Shown here: positions 1-9,000 of the stretch, piece by piece
Layout of the letters: the number at the start of each line of letters is the position of its first letter
Numbering within the stretch: position 1 is the first letter of the stretch
Assembly (NCBI RefSeq): GCF_019443325.1
Contig: NZ_CP080383.1
Location: 1,178,001-1,242,000 of the forward strand
Source of the DNA: Cryobacterium sp. PAMC25264
GTDB lineage: Bacteria > Actinomycetota > Actinomycetes > Actinomycetales > Microbacteriaceae
Length of the DNA stretch: 64,000 nt
Reading direction: 5' to 3'
Made by a program: the position numbers and the translations under genes
The notes under the pieces: model-generated
Databases searched by the model: none
Seen by the model: the letters and a program-made list of their open reading frames with translations, nothing else
Told to the model about the DNA's origin: nothing

Positions 1-1434
1 GTGGGACACGACGCGATCAGCGGGTTTCGCGGGGCGCGCAGCGGCACGCTCGCCCGCGGCATCCGCTCGCTGCACGTGCGCGTGATCGACCCGCGGCACG
101 CCGTGATCGTATCGGTCAACGCCCCGGATGCCGGCGGGGCCGGCCTGGTCACCCAGCTCTGGGTGCAGGGCGACTCGGGCTCCTGGCGGGTGGAAGTGGC
201 TCAGGTGGCCGCGCCGCCTGCCGCGGTCAACCCCACGGTGTGGCGCCTGGTGGGCACTCCGCTCGTGCCCGCGGCCACCGACACCGGCCCGCTCGCCGGG
301 GAGACGATCGCCGTGAAGGACCTCTTCGACCTCGCCGGCTTCACCGTGGGCGCAGGCAACCCGGCGTACCTCCGCGGGGCCACGCCGGCCACCGTGACCG
401 CCCCGGCCGTCGCCGCGCTGCTCGGTGCCGGCGCGAGCGTGCGGGGCATCGCCCAGACCGACGAATTCGCGTACAGCATCGCCGGCGACAACGAGCACTA
501 CGGCACGCCGCCCAACGTGCGGGTGCCCGGCGGACTGCCCGGCGGCTCATCGAGCGGACCCGCCGCGGCCGTGGCCCTCGGCCAGGCCAGCATCGGGCTG
601 GCCACGGACACCGCCGGCTCCATTCGGGTGCCCGCGTCGTACCAGGGACTCTGGGGACTCCGCAGCACCCACGACGCCGTCGACCGCACCGGTCTGCTGC
701 CGTTGGCGCCGACGTTCGACACCGTCGGCTGGCTCACCCGCACCCCGGCCGTACTGCGCGCCGTCGCCGCCGCGTCGCTCGATCCCGCCCGGCAGGTGAC
801 CCTCGCACCGACCGCGGAGCCGGCGGATGCCCTGACGAATCCACCGGCCCGCTTCGCCGTGTCGACGGCGCTGGTCTTCGCCGCCGCCGACGACGTGCAG
901 GCCGCTTTCGTGACCGGGCTGGACCGCCTCATCCGGGCCGGGCTGCTGCCCGAACCCGACCTCGTCGACGTGGGCGATCTCGCCGAGGCGCTGCGCATCT
1001 TCCGGGCGATCCAGACGGCGGAGGCGTGGAGGTGCAACGGGGACTGGGTCACCGCGCACCCCGGCGCCCTCGGCACCGCGGTAGCGAGCCGGTTCGAGAT
1101 CGCATCCCGCACCGACCCGGCCGCCGAGGCCGAGGCTCGCGTCGCGATGGCCGCCGCCCGCGCCCGGCTGGACGCGGTACTCGACGGACGCATCCTGCTG
1201 TTGCCCTCGGCGTCGTCGACGGCGCCGTCACGGCACGCGAACGCGGCCACCATCGACGCGACCCGCACGGCGACGCTGACCCTGACGAGCCTGGCGGGGA
1301 TCGGTGGGTATCCGGCGCTGTCCGTGCCACTGTTCGAGGTTCACGGCAAGCCGGTGGGGCTGTGCCTGGTGGGCCCGCGATACAGCGACCTCGCCCTCGT
1401 CGAGGTGGGGGCGGAATTGGCCGCGGGTGGGTGA
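1..1434 (+). CDS. AtzH-like domain fused to amidase-signature hydrolase (5' partial)
   Basis: The reading frame is open from base 1, so the GTG there is probably internal and the true start lies left of the window. Residues 1-70 resemble the second half of an AtzH/HpxZ-type (DUF3225, NTF2-like) domain. From about residue 85 an amidase-signature domain follows: the catalytic Lys lies in AVKDLF (K106), the glycine/serine loop is GGSSSG (181-186) and the nucleophile Ser is in DTAGSIR (S207). AtzH-like proteins and AtzE-like amidases are separate genes (hpxZ and hpxY) in some purine-catabolic clusters, and here they appear fused. The next gene, 64 bases on, is the ureidoglycine aminotransferase, so a ureide-related amide or carbamoyl substrate is likely. 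The exact substrate is unknown. Confidence 0.85.
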   Translation: MGHDAISGFRGARSGTLARGIRSLHVRVIDPRHAVIVSVNAPDAGGAGLVTQLWVQGDSGSWRVEVAQVAAPPAAVNPTVWRLVGTPLVPAATDTGPLAGETIAVKDLFDLAGFTVGAGNPAYLRGATPATVTAPAVAALLGAGASVRGIAQTDEFAYSIAGDNEHYGTPPNVRVPGGLPGGSSSGPAAAVALGQASIGLATDTAGSIRVPASYQGLWGLRSTHDAVDRTGLLPLAPTFDTVGWLTRTPAVLRAVAAASLDPARQVTLAPTAEPADALTNPPARFAVSTALVFAAADDVQAAFVTGLDRLIRAGLLPEPDLVDVGDLAEALRIFRAIQTAEAWRCNGDWVTAHPGALGTAVASRFEIASRTDPAAEAEARVAMAAARARLDAVLDGRILLLPSASSTAPSRHANAATIDATRTATLTLTSLAGIGGYPALSVPLFEVHGKPVGLCLVGPRYSDLALVEVGAELAAGG

Positions 1435-1440
1435 CGGCCC

Positions 1441-1516
1441 GAAACATGGCTGAAACACCTGTTGCGTAAACTGGGCATCTGAAACATTTGGTTCAGAATT
1501 GCCGAGGGGTGAAACA
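1441..1516. promoter_or_regulatory. GAAACA repeat cluster upstream of pucG (candidate operator)
   Basis: GAAACA occurs four times, at 1441, 1452, 1481 and 1511. The copy at 1451 is the longer TGAAACACC. The 1478-1497 segment is an imperfect dyad with TCTGAA and TTCAGA arms. The same 9-mer TGAAACACC recurs upstream of allB (14749) and in the adenine deaminase/ABC divergent region (15996). Binding by the RpiR-type regulator at 4092 is an inference. Confidence 0.5.
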
Positions 1517-2776
1517 GCCATTTCCAGTCTTCCGATCAATCCGCCCTCGCGTCTGCTGATGGGCCCCGGCCCGGTGAACGCCGACCCGCGGGTGCTGCGC
1601 GCTATGTCGGCCCAACTCGTGGGCCAGTACGACCCGTCCATGACCGCGTATATGAACGAGACCATGGAGCTGTACCGGGGCGTCTTCAAGACCGCCAACG
1701 AGCAGACCGTGCTCATCGACGGCACCTCCCGGGCCGGCATCGAGGCTGCGTTGGTCTCGCTGATCAGCCCCGGTGACCGGGTGCTGGTGCCCATTTTCGG
1801 GCGCTTCGGCCATCTGCTGCGCGAGATCGCCGAACGCGCCGGCGCAGAGGTGCACGTGCGGGAGATCGAGTGGGGCACCGTTTTCACGCCCGCTCAGATC
1901 GAGCAGGCCATCCGCGAGACCAAGCCGAAGCTCTTGGCCATCGTGCACGGTGACACCTCCACCACCGTCGCCCAGCCGCTCGACGAGCTCGGCGAGATCT
2001 GCGCCAGGCACGGGGTGCTCTTCTACACCGACGTCACAGCGTCGCTGGCCGGCAACACCTTCGAGGCGGATGCCTGGGGCCTGGACGCCGTGACCGCCGG
2101 CCTGCAGAAATGCCTGGGCGGCCCCTCCGGCTCGGCCCCCGCCACCTTCTCCCCGCGTGCGGTCGAGGTGATCAATGCCCGCAAGAGCATCGAAGCGGGC
2201 ATCCGCGAGGCCGGCGACGCCGTGAGCGCCCACCCGATCCGCTCCAACTACTTCGACCTGTCGATGATCTTCGACTACTGGGGACCCAAGCGGCTCAACC
2301 ACCACACCGAGGCCACCACCATGCTCTACGGCGCCCGCGAATGCGCGCGGCTTCTAGTGGACGAGGGCATCGACACCGCCGTCCAGCGGCACCGGCTGCA
2401 CGGCGCCGCCATGCTCGCGGGCGTGCAGGGCCTGGGCCTGGCCGTCTTCGGCGACGTGTCACACCGGATGAACAACGTCGTCGCCGTCCATATCCCCGAG
2501 GGCGTGACCGGCGACGCCGTCCGCGGCGAGCTGTTGAACGACTTCGGTATCGAGATCGGCACCTCGTTCGGCCCACTGCACGGCAAGGTGTGGCGCATCG
2601 GCACCATGGGCTACAACGCCCGCAAGGACACCGTGCTCACCACCCTGGCCGCCCTCGAGCAGGTGCTGCGCCGCTCCGGTGCCACCGTGACCGGCGGTGG
2701 CGGGGTGGGCGCCGCTTACGAGGTCTACCAGGATGCGGCCAGAGCCACATCCGTTGCGGAGGCCGGGCCAGCATGA
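1499..2776 (+). CDS. pucG: (S)-ureidoglycine-glyoxylate aminotransferase (alanine-glyoxylate aminotransferase family)
   Basis: This is a fold-type I PLP aminotransferase of about 425 residues. The N-terminus has the family segment LLMGPGPVNADPRVL, and the PLP lysine is in GLQKCLGG (K204). In purine breakdown PucG transfers the amino group of ureidoglycine to glyoxylate, giving glycine and oxalurate. The context supports PucG over a serine or phosphonate aminotransferase, because allantoate amidohydrolase follows with an ATGA overlap. The start is uncertain. TTG at 1499 gives the listed frame, but the good GAGGGG Shine-Dalgarno at 1504 lies downstream of it and is correctly spaced for ATT at 1520, which would give a protein seven residues shorter. 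Confidence 0.9.
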   Translation: MPRGETAISSLPINPPSRLLMGPGPVNADPRVLRAMSAQLVGQYDPSMTAYMNETMELYRGVFKTANEQTVLIDGTSRAGIEAALVSLISPGDRVLVPIFGRFGHLLREIAERAGAEVHVREIEWGTVFTPAQIEQAIRETKPKLLAIVHGDTSTTVAQPLDELGEICARHGVLFYTDVTASLAGNTFEADAWGLDAVTAGLQKCLGGPSGSAPATFSPRAVEVINARKSIEAGIREAGDAVSAHPIRSNYFDLSMIFDYWGPKRLNHHTEATTMLYGARECARLLVDEGIDTAVQRHRLHGAAMLAGVQGLGLAVFGDVSHRMNNVVAVHIPEGVTGDAVRGELLNDFGIEIGTSFGPLHGKVWRIGTMGYNARKDTVLTTLAALEQVLRRSGATVTGGGGVGAAYEVYQDAARATSVAEAGPA

Positions 2777-4095
2777 GCGGGTCGGGGGACAGCGGGGGCG
2801 TGATCGGAAGCGAGCGCACCAGCGCGGCCACCGTGCTGGAGCGCTGCGATGAGCTGGCCGGGTATTCGAGCCTGTCGGACGGTCTGATCGAGCGGGTTTA
2901 CCTCTCGCCAGAGCACACCGCGGTGAACGCCCTCGCCGCCGGCTGGATGCGGGACGCCGGCATGACCAGCTGGCAGGATGCAGCGGGTAACCAGTGCGGC
3001 CGCCTCGAGGGTGCTACGCCCGGCTTGCCCGCGTTGCTGCTCGGCTCGCACCTGGACACCGTGCCGTCGGCCGGACGGTACGACGGCATCCTCGGTGTGC
3101 TCACGGCGATCGCCGTGGTTGAACGGATCGCGTCCAGCGGCCGCAGCCTGCCGTTCGCCCTGGAGGTCGTGGCGTTCGGCGACGAGGAGGGTACTCGGTT
3201 CGGCACCGCTCTGCTGGGCAGTCGCGCCCTGGCCGGAACCTGGCTGGACGCCTGGTGGGAGCTCACCGACGAGGCCGGCACGACCCTGCACGACGCCTTC
3301 GGCGCGTTCGGCCTGGACCCGGCCGCCATCGGCGCCGCCGCCCGCACCTCGAATGACTTCATCGGCTACCTCGAGGCGCATATCGAGCAGGGCCCGGTGC
3401 TTGAGGAGCACGACCAGCCGCTCGGCATCGTCTCCTCGATCGCGGGCGCCCGACGCTTCCAGATCACCATCACCGGCAAGGCCGGTCACTCGGGCACGCC
3501 GTGGACGCACCGCCGGGACGCCCTCGCCGGGGCGAGCGAGGCGATCGTGGCCATCGAGAAGCTGGCCCGCGCCGCGGACCTGATCGCCACGGTGGGACAC
3601 CTCGAGGTGTTCCCCGACGCCGTCAACGTGATCGCCGGCCGGGTCGAGTTCAGTCTCGACCTGCGCGGCCGGTTCGACGCCGACCGTGACCGGGCCTGGC
3701 AGCAGATCGAGTCCCTGCTGGAGGAGATCTGCGCGACCCGCGGCCTGCACGTCGCGGTCGACCAGACCCATGCGGCGCCCGCCGCGCACTGCAGCGACCG
3801 GCTGCGCGGGGTCATCGCCGCCGGCATCCGCGCCACGGATGCGTCGGCCGAGAACCCCGAACCGCGTGAGCTGTTGTCGATGGCGGGTCACGACGCCATG
3901 GCCGTCGCCCAGATCACCGAGATCGGCATGCTGTTCGTCCGCTGCGCCGGCGGAGTGAGCCACCACCCCGACGAGTCGGTCACCGAGGCGGACGTGGCCC
4001 GGGCCCTGGACGCCTTCGAGGTGGCTGTGCTCGACCTGGCGGCGCACCATGATGCCGGACTGCAGGCCCCCGGACGGCACGAGGCACACCCATGA
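2773..4095 (+). CDS. allC: allantoate amidohydrolase / Zn-dependent M20-family hydrolase
   Basis: A 440-residue M20/M28-type amidohydrolase that removes ammonia and CO2 from allantoate to give ureidoglycine, the substrate of the gene just upstream. Metal-binding motifs visible are GSHLDTVPSAGRYDG (about residues 90-105), DEEGTRFG and the later HIEQGP, with the C-terminal SMAGHDAM histidine. The ATG at 2773 overlaps the pucG stop (ATGA), so the two are translationally coupled. Family members also include N-carbamoyl-amino-acid hydrolases and beta-ureidopropionase; the operon with pucG and the RpiR gene favours allantoate. Confidence 0.88.
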   Translation: MSGSGDSGGVIGSERTSAATVLERCDELAGYSSLSDGLIERVYLSPEHTAVNALAAGWMRDAGMTSWQDAAGNQCGRLEGATPGLPALLLGSHLDTVPSAGRYDGILGVLTAIAVVERIASSGRSLPFALEVVAFGDEEGTRFGTALLGSRALAGTWLDAWWELTDEAGTTLHDAFGAFGLDPAAIGAAARTSNDFIGYLEAHIEQGPVLEEHDQPLGIVSSIAGARRFQITITGKAGHSGTPWTHRRDALAGASEAIVAIEKLARAADLIATVGHLEVFPDAVNVIAGRVEFSLDLRGRFDADRDRAWQQIESLLEEICATRGLHVAVDQTHAAPAAHCSDRLRGVIAAGIRATDASAENPEPRELLSMAGHDAMAVAQITEIGMLFVRCAGGVSHHPDESVTEADVARALDAFEVAVLDLAAHHDAGLQAPGRHEAHP

Positions 4096-4937
4096 CCATG
4101 AACATCGGGCAGCGCATCGACGGCCGGTACGGCGAGCTGTCCCCACAGGAACAGCGCGCCGCGGACTTCATCCTCGACCACATGAGCGATCTTGCCGTGT
4201 ACAACGCGTCGGAGTTGGCCCGCCTCAGCGGGGTGTCCAAGGCCACGGTCTCGCGGCTGTTCCGCCGTCTCGGTTTCCAGGACTCGGCCGAGGTGCGGGA
4301 GCACGCCAGGGCCCTCCGCAGTCTGGGGGCCCCGCTCGGCGGTCCAGGGGCATCCGCCGGTACGCCCTCGCGGCTGGCGGCGCACGCCGAGGCGGAACAC
4401 GACAACCTGCGGCGCCTGCTGCTGACCCTGGAGGACGGCCGACTGGACGCCGCCGCCCGGCTGGTGCACTCCGCCCAGAACGTGGTCATCGTGGGGCTGC
4501 GCAACAGCTACCCGTTGGCCCTGCATCTGCGCCAGCAGCTTGTGCAGGCCCGCGACCACGTGCGGCTGGCGCCCTTGCCCGGGCAGTCGCTCGGCGAGGA
4601 ACTCGCGGGACTCGGGCCGCGCGACGTGGTGGTGCTGATGGGCTTTCGCCGGCGGGTGGCCGGATTCGGCGACATCGTGGCCGCGATCCGCCGCCGCGAC
4701 GTGCCGCTGGTGCTGATCGCGGACTCCTCGGCGCGCAAATACTCCGACCAGGCCACGCACTGGCTCGAATGCCCGGTCGACTCGGTCTCCGCATTCGACA
4801 GCTACGCCACCGCGATGAGCCTGGTGAACCTGCTCGCCACCGGAGCGATGGGGGCGCAGGTGCGCGAGAGCCGCACCCGGATCGCCGCGATCACCAGCGT
4901 GTACGAGGACCTCGACGAACTCGAAGCGCCGTGGTGA
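4092..4937 (+). CDS. MurR/RpiR family transcriptional regulator
   Basis: A 281-residue regulator with an N-terminal RpiR helix-turn-helix (about residues 1-80; core ASELARLSGVSKATVSRLFRR) and a C-terminal SIS sugar-phosphate-type domain (about 125-265). It starts with an ATG overlapping the allC stop, so it is the third gene of the pucG-allC operon and probably its regulator. RpiR proteins usually bind inverted repeats with a TGAAA core, and TGAAAC motifs are clustered upstream of this operon and of two other purine units in the window. Ligand and target sites are inferred. Confidence 0.9.
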   Translation: MTMNIGQRIDGRYGELSPQEQRAADFILDHMSDLAVYNASELARLSGVSKATVSRLFRRLGFQDSAEVREHARALRSLGAPLGGPGASAGTPSRLAAHAEAEHDNLRRLLLTLEDGRLDAAARLVHSAQNVVIVGLRNSYPLALHLRQQLVQARDHVRLAPLPGQSLGEELAGLGPRDVVVLMGFRRRVAGFGDIVAAIRRRDVPLVLIADSSARKYSDQATHWLECPVDSVSAFDSYATAMSLVNLLATGAMGAQVRESRTRIAAITSVYEDLDELEAPW

Positions 4938-5065
4938 CGTGCACCGGGTGAGGCCGTGGGGCCGGCGCAGCATGACCGGCCGACGGTGATGGCGTCGGCG
5001 ATGGCGCCGGTGTTGGTGTCGGAGCTTCTGACGGAAGCGGGGTTCCGCTGTACGTCGCGCGGCGG

Positions 5066-5827
5066 TTACGCCGTTTCCGGAGTATCCACGTCGGCGCCGG
5101 TGCCCAGGTCATCACAGGGCACCGCCAGCACGCCGTGGGTCACGAGGTACGGCCGTGCGCCGGTGTCGCCGCTCAGGCTCGATCGCAGCAGCGCCCAGTG
5201 GCTGCGACCGATGACCACCGGATGCCCGGGACGGCCACCGAAGTGCGCCTGCCTGAGGGTCTGCGGCGTCACACCGCCCGCTCGAGCGGATGTGCCCGCG
5301 AACGCGATTGCGCCCTCCGGCGATGCCGCGCCCGCTGACGCAGCGCGAGTCGGTTGTGCCGAGCTAGCGCCCGTGCCCGAGGCCGCCGTGCTGGAGCTCC
5401 CCGCCACATCGATCTCGCCGATCAGTCGTGCCACTGTGGCCGCGTCGAGATCGGGAACGTCCACCGGCACCATGGCGACGGCCGTGACCGCCGGATCGGA
5501 CTCCTGCAGCGCGGCCAGCCCGGCGTCCAGCGACGCCGCCAACCCGTCGGCCCAGCGGTCGGCATGCACGACGACCAGGCCGTCTGGGCTGTCGAACCGG
5601 CCGGCGGAGTCGCGCAGGAGTTCCTCGGCCTCGGCGCCGCCGGCGCCGAGAACCACCAGTACCGGATCGCAGCCTCCGGCTTCGAGTGCACGAGCAGCCC
5701 GCACCAGCCAGGACGCTCCGGTTCCGTCGACGGCCAAGGCCTTCGGCCCGCCGTACCGGGAGCCCGCGCCCGCGGCCAGGAGCAATCCCGCCACCCGGCG
5801 GTCTTTGTCGGTCTGCATGCCAGCCAT
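5066..5827 (-). CDS. MocA/MobA-like nucleotidyltransferase (molybdenum cofactor cytidylyltransferase type)
   Basis: A 253-residue NTP-transferase-like protein. The nucleotide-binding loop is LAAGAGSRYGGPKAL (about residues 16-30), the acidic motif is VPVDVPDL and the C-terminal segment is HFGGRPGHPVVI. MocA-type enzymes attach CMP or GMP to molybdopterin for the xanthine dehydrogenase family, which matches the xdh and moa genes in this window. A low-complexity Ala/Ser/Thr-rich insertion lies at about residues 145-180, where homologues have a short loop. It is convergent with the RpiR gene, and the 128 bases between them hold no gene. A CoxE-like or other NTP-transferase role cannot be excluded. 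Confidence 0.8.
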   Translation of the reverse strand: MAGMQTDKDRRVAGLLLAAGAGSRYGGPKALAVDGTGASWLVRAARALEAGGCDPVLVVLGAGGAEAEELLRDSAGRFDSPDGLVVVHADRWADGLAASLDAGLAALQESDPAVTAVAMVPVDVPDLDAATVARLIGEIDVAGSSSTAASGTGASSAQPTRAASAGAASPEGAIAFAGTSARAGGVTPQTLRQAHFGGRPGHPVVIGRSHWALLRSSLSGDTGARPYLVTHGVLAVPCDDLGTGADVDTPETA

Positions 5828-5989
5828 GGTACGGGGTGCGCACCGGAACCCGGTCGGGTTGGCACCCGCTCATAGCTCCCGTGCGACCTCAACCCAGGCC
5901 GGCCCTGCCGTCAGTACCCGCGCTTCGATCACCCGCACCGCTCACACCGGCACCGTCCCCACCCGCACCGTTACAGCCCGGAGGCACCC

Positions 5990-6541
5990 ATGACCACGAT
6001 CCCCACCGGCGACGAGCTGCGCGACACCCTCCGGGCCTGCCTGGCGGTCGGCCGCTGGGTGGATGAGGTTGCCGGTCGGGCGCCGTTCGGCTCGGTCGCC
6101 GGCCTGCTCGAGACGGCGCGGACCGCAGCCACGCCGCTGACCCGGGCCGAGATCGACGAGGCCATGGCGGAGCATCCGCGGATCGGTGAGAAACCGCGCG
6201 GCACCTCGCGCGCCGCGGGATTCTCACGTAGTGAGCAGGCTTCGGCCGACGCGGATGACGCGGGCCTCGCCGCGGCTCTCGCGGAGGGCAACCGCGTCTA
6301 CGAGGAACGGTTCGACAGGGTGTTCCTCATCCGTGCCGCCGGGCGCACGCGCCAGGAGATTCTGGCCGAACTGCACCGCCGGGTGGGCCTGGACGATGAC
6401 ACCGAGGCCGCCATCGTCGGCTCCGAGTTGCGGGAGATCGCCCTCATCCGTTTGGGAGTTCTGGCCGTGCAGTGGCAGGATGACTCGGTGCCCGAAACCG
6501 ACGCCTCCGACTCCGCAACGCCATCGGGTGATCTCCGATGA
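5990..6541 (+). CDS. uraD: 2-oxo-4-hydroxy-4-carboxy-5-ureidoimidazoline (OHCU) decarboxylase
   Basis: A 183-residue OHCU decarboxylase, which turns the product of hydroxyisourate hydrolase into S-allantoin. The motif AEHPRIG carries the catalytic His (H62). It is followed by the SRSEQAS segment and a C-terminal half with the family pattern RTRQEILAELHRR. A clear GGAGG ribosome-binding site precedes the ATG. The 3' end overlaps uraH by an ATGA junction, so the two enzymes of the urate-to-allantoin shunt are co-translated. The last 15 residues are a disordered acidic tail. Confidence 0.93.
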   Translation: MTTIPTGDELRDTLRACLAVGRWVDEVAGRAPFGSVAGLLETARTAATPLTRAEIDEAMAEHPRIGEKPRGTSRAAGFSRSEQASADADDAGLAAALAEGNRVYEERFDRVFLIRAAGRTRQEILAELHRRVGLDDDTEAAIVGSELREIALIRLGVLAVQWQDDSVPETDASDSATPSGDLR

Positions 6542-6882
6542 ATCCGCGCAGTCACATCACCACCCACGTGCTCGATGCCGTGACCGGACGGCCCGCCGTC
6601 GCTGTGGGTGTTCGTCTCGAACAACAGGTGAGTGACAACTGGCACGACCTGGCGTCGGCGCAGACCGACCACGACGGACGTATCGGCGACCTCGGGCCTG
6701 ATGCTGTGTCGGCCGGCCGGTACCGCATCACGTTCGACACCGGAAGCTACTTCGCCGCTCGTGACCAGGCCACGTTCTACCCCCAGGTGACCATCGTCTT
6801 CGAGTTGGGCGACGAGTCTGCCCACTACCACGTGCCCCTGTTGCTGAGCCCGTTCGCGTACTCCACCTACCGCGGCAGCTGA
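6538..6882 (+). CDS. uraH: 5-hydroxyisourate hydrolase (transthyretin-like)
   Basis: A 114-residue transthyretin-related protein that hydrolyses 5-hydroxyisourate made by urate oxidase. Diagnostic features are the N-terminal THVLDAVTGRPA (catalytic His10) and the C-terminal YRGS tetrapeptide (residues 111-114). The length is typical. The start overlaps the uraD stop. Urate oxidase itself is on the opposite strand at 12230-13138, so the three-enzyme step is split over two transcription units. Confidence 0.95.
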   Translation: MNPRSHITTHVLDAVTGRPAVAVGVRLEQQVSDNWHDLASAQTDHDGRIGDLGPDAVSAGRYRITFDTGSYFAARDQATFYPQVTIVFELGDESAHYHVPLLLSPFAYSTYRGS

Positions 6883-6894
6883 GCCGGCGGTCGG

Positions 6895-7425
6895 TCAGTC
6901 CGCCGTCGCCCGGGCCGACTCATCGGCCGGAACCCGGGCCTCGAGCTTCTTCATCAGCACGGAGGCCGGCAGTAAGGCCAGCCCGAGCGGAACGATGACG
7001 TTGCGCAGCGGACTGACCACGAGGTTCAGGGCGTCGAGCGCGATGCTGGGGCGTCCCTGCGCAACGAGCGAGCTCAGCCAGCTGTCGAGGGACGCTCCCA
7101 CCAACAGGCCGGCGAGGGTGAGGACGACACCCGTCCAGAACACCCCGGCGGCGGTGATGCGGGTGGCCGGATGCGCCGGTGCGATCGTTCCGCGCTCGAT
7201 GAGCCGTGCCACGAAGGAGGCGGCGACCGTCCAGGTGCCCAACGGCACGAGCAGCATCACCGCGAGGTTGGCTGAGTCGAACCACCACGTGTTGACGATG
7301 GTCTGCAGCACTGCTTGATCGGAGAGGCGAAAGACCAGATCGCGGGTGAGTTGGATGAGCACGCTGGCGGCCACCAGGCCGATGCCGATCCACAGGATGG
7401 CGCGGGCTGAGAAGTTTGCAGGCAT
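6895..7425 (-). CDS. small integral membrane protein of unknown function
   Basis: A protein of about 176 residues with four predicted membrane spans near residues 9-30, 48-72, 92-114 and 133-155, and a short charged tail. The frame is open upstream to 7536, but the first hydrophobic segment begins just after ATG 7425, and the extra upstream residues look unlike a protein. No strong ribosome-binding site is seen. The stop is 12 bases from the convergent uraH stop. I do not recognise the family, and nothing in the context ties it to purine metabolism. Confidence 0.6.
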   Translation of the reverse strand: MPANFSARAILWIGIGLVAASVLIQLTRDLVFRLSDQAVLQTIVNTWWFDSANLAVMLLVPLGTWTVAASFVARLIERGTIAPAHPATRITAAGVFWTGVVLTLAGLLVGASLDSWLSSLVAQGRPSIALDALNLVVSPLRNVIVPLGLALLPASVLMKKLEARVPADESARATAD

Positions 7426-8210
7426 GGTGTCCGATCTGTCGAGGGAAGCTTCCGGTGAGCGGCGCTGGGAGGCAGGCGACGGATAATGGCTGACCAACAG
7501 GGGAAAGCTCAGGGGTGTGCCCGTTGGTATGCCCAACCTAGTGCCCGGGCCAGGCGGCGTCGAGCCCCAGTGGGGCTGCGGCGTCCGCCGTCACAGCTCA
7601 GGCCAGGCTGCGGCTCGGGCGCCGGCGGCGTCGATCGTGTAGTCGGGGCTCAGCAGCTTCGCGGTCGCCGGGTCAGAGCTCCAGGTCTCTGGATCGGCCA
7701 GAGCGCGGGTGCGTTGAGCGGTGGCGCTGGCGATCTTCCGGTGCGCTTTCGCCGCTGTGGCGACCGTCCAGGGTCGCCAGGGACTGGTCCCGTAGGCTCG
7801 GCCGGCGGCGACGGGGGTGCGCACGCGGGTCTGCGCCGGTCTCGGAACCGGGGTCATCCGGTTCGGTGAGGAACTGCTCGGCTGGGCTGCTCAGACGTTG
7901 ACAATCGCACCGACCACCGACACTCCCACCGGCCAAAAGCGGGGTGTGGAAAAGTATCCTGATCAGCCGGCTGTGGAGCAGCGATCGCGGCAATCAGCAC
8001 AGCGATCACGCCGGTGACGCCTACTGACTCGCTGACAACAAGGCCCAGGGCGCGCATCTGGCCGACAGCACGGCCGCTCGTGCGGTGCTCGGAGAACCCG
8101 AGTTCAGGATGCCGGTGCAGATCCCGGCAGAAGACGTCTCAATCGATAGTCGTGGCGGGACCATAGCGCTTCGCCGACGAGCCGGACAGGTCAGCCCCTG
8201 CAATGAGAGC
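7426..8210. other. 785-base stretch without a confident gene
   Basis: No frame here looks like an intact protein. On the minus strand, 7854-8057 encodes a hydrophobic start (MRALGLVVSESVGVTG) in one frame and 7591-7857 an 88-codon frame in another. The pair could be a decayed small membrane protein. On the plus strand the frame from 8028 reads plausibly (VLGEPEFRMPVQIPAEDV) but has no start and runs antisense into the YedK gene. I treat the region as intergenic with possible gene remnants. Confidence 0.35.
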
Positions 8211-8936
8211 CTATGCGGGGAGGGCCTGGATGAGGGTCGCATCCTGTGGATCGATGGCCCGCACGCTGTTCACCCGGCGGTCGACGAGGCGGGTGTGCAG
8301 GGTGGCGGCCACGGCCGTCGACGTGCGGTCGAGCAGGTCGATCATGGCCTGTCGTTTGGCCGTCGATTCAGCCCGGTCTGCGGTGGTGATCGACTGCGGG
8401 TTCAACCAGGTCGACCAGGTGTCGGGCTCCAGGAAGGCCGGCATCCGGTCGTGGACCTCTCCCGAGGCATCCCGGGCCTCGCGGGTCACGACGGCGAAGA
8501 CCCGGGACCACTGCCCGTCGGCATCCTTCGACGCCCAGCTCACGCCCGCCGCGGCCAGCGGGCCGTCGCCGTGGATGAAGTGCGGCTGCTTCGCGCCCTT
8601 CTCCCCGGTCCACTCGTAGTAGCCGAGCATGGGCACGATGCAGCGCGCGTTGGAGAACGCGCCCACCCAGAATCGCTGGTCGAGCTTCTCCAGCCGGGCG
8701 TTGATGATCGGGCCGCGGCGGGGCTGGCCGGCCGGCTGCGGCCACTCCCAGGTCGCGAGGGTGACCTCCCTGGTGGGCGCATCCGCTCCCTCCGGAAGCC
8801 ACTCGCGCACGATGGGTGCCGGGTCGGTCGGGGCGATGCTGTAGCTGGGCCGCCAGTCGCCGGCCCGCCCGCCGGCGGCCACGAAGTCTCGGATGAGATC
8901 GTCAACGTCTTCGTTCATCGCAAATCGTCCGCACAT
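8211..8936 (-). CDS. SOS response-associated peptidase, YedK/HMCES family
   Basis: A 241-residue SRAP-domain protein that cross-links to abasic sites in single-stranded DNA. The start was set at 8936 because family members begin MCGRF, with Cys2 becoming the catalytic N-terminal residue after Met removal. The upstream-extended frame would bury it. Other conserved segments are the PSYSIAPTD loop, INARLE, the RCIVPMLGYYEW motif with the active-site Glu, and the late HDRMPAFLE motif with its conserved His. The length is normal. It is a housekeeping DNA-repair gene unrelated to its purine neighbours. Confidence 0.92.
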   Translation of the reverse strand: MCGRFAMNEDVDDLIRDFVAAGGRAGDWRPSYSIAPTDPAPIVREWLPEGADAPTREVTLATWEWPQPAGQPRRGPIINARLEKLDQRFWVGAFSNARCIVPMLGYYEWTGEKGAKQPHFIHGDGPLAAAGVSWASKDADGQWSRVFAVVTREARDASGEVHDRMPAFLEPDTWSTWLNPQSITTADRAESTAKRQAMIDLLDRTSTAVAATLHTRLVDRRVNSVRAIDPQDATLIQALPA

Positions 8937-9000
8937 GAGGGCGAGGGTACTCCGTGGGCGCCGTGGAGTCACGCGGGCGTTCCCGCGACCACCGACCGGA

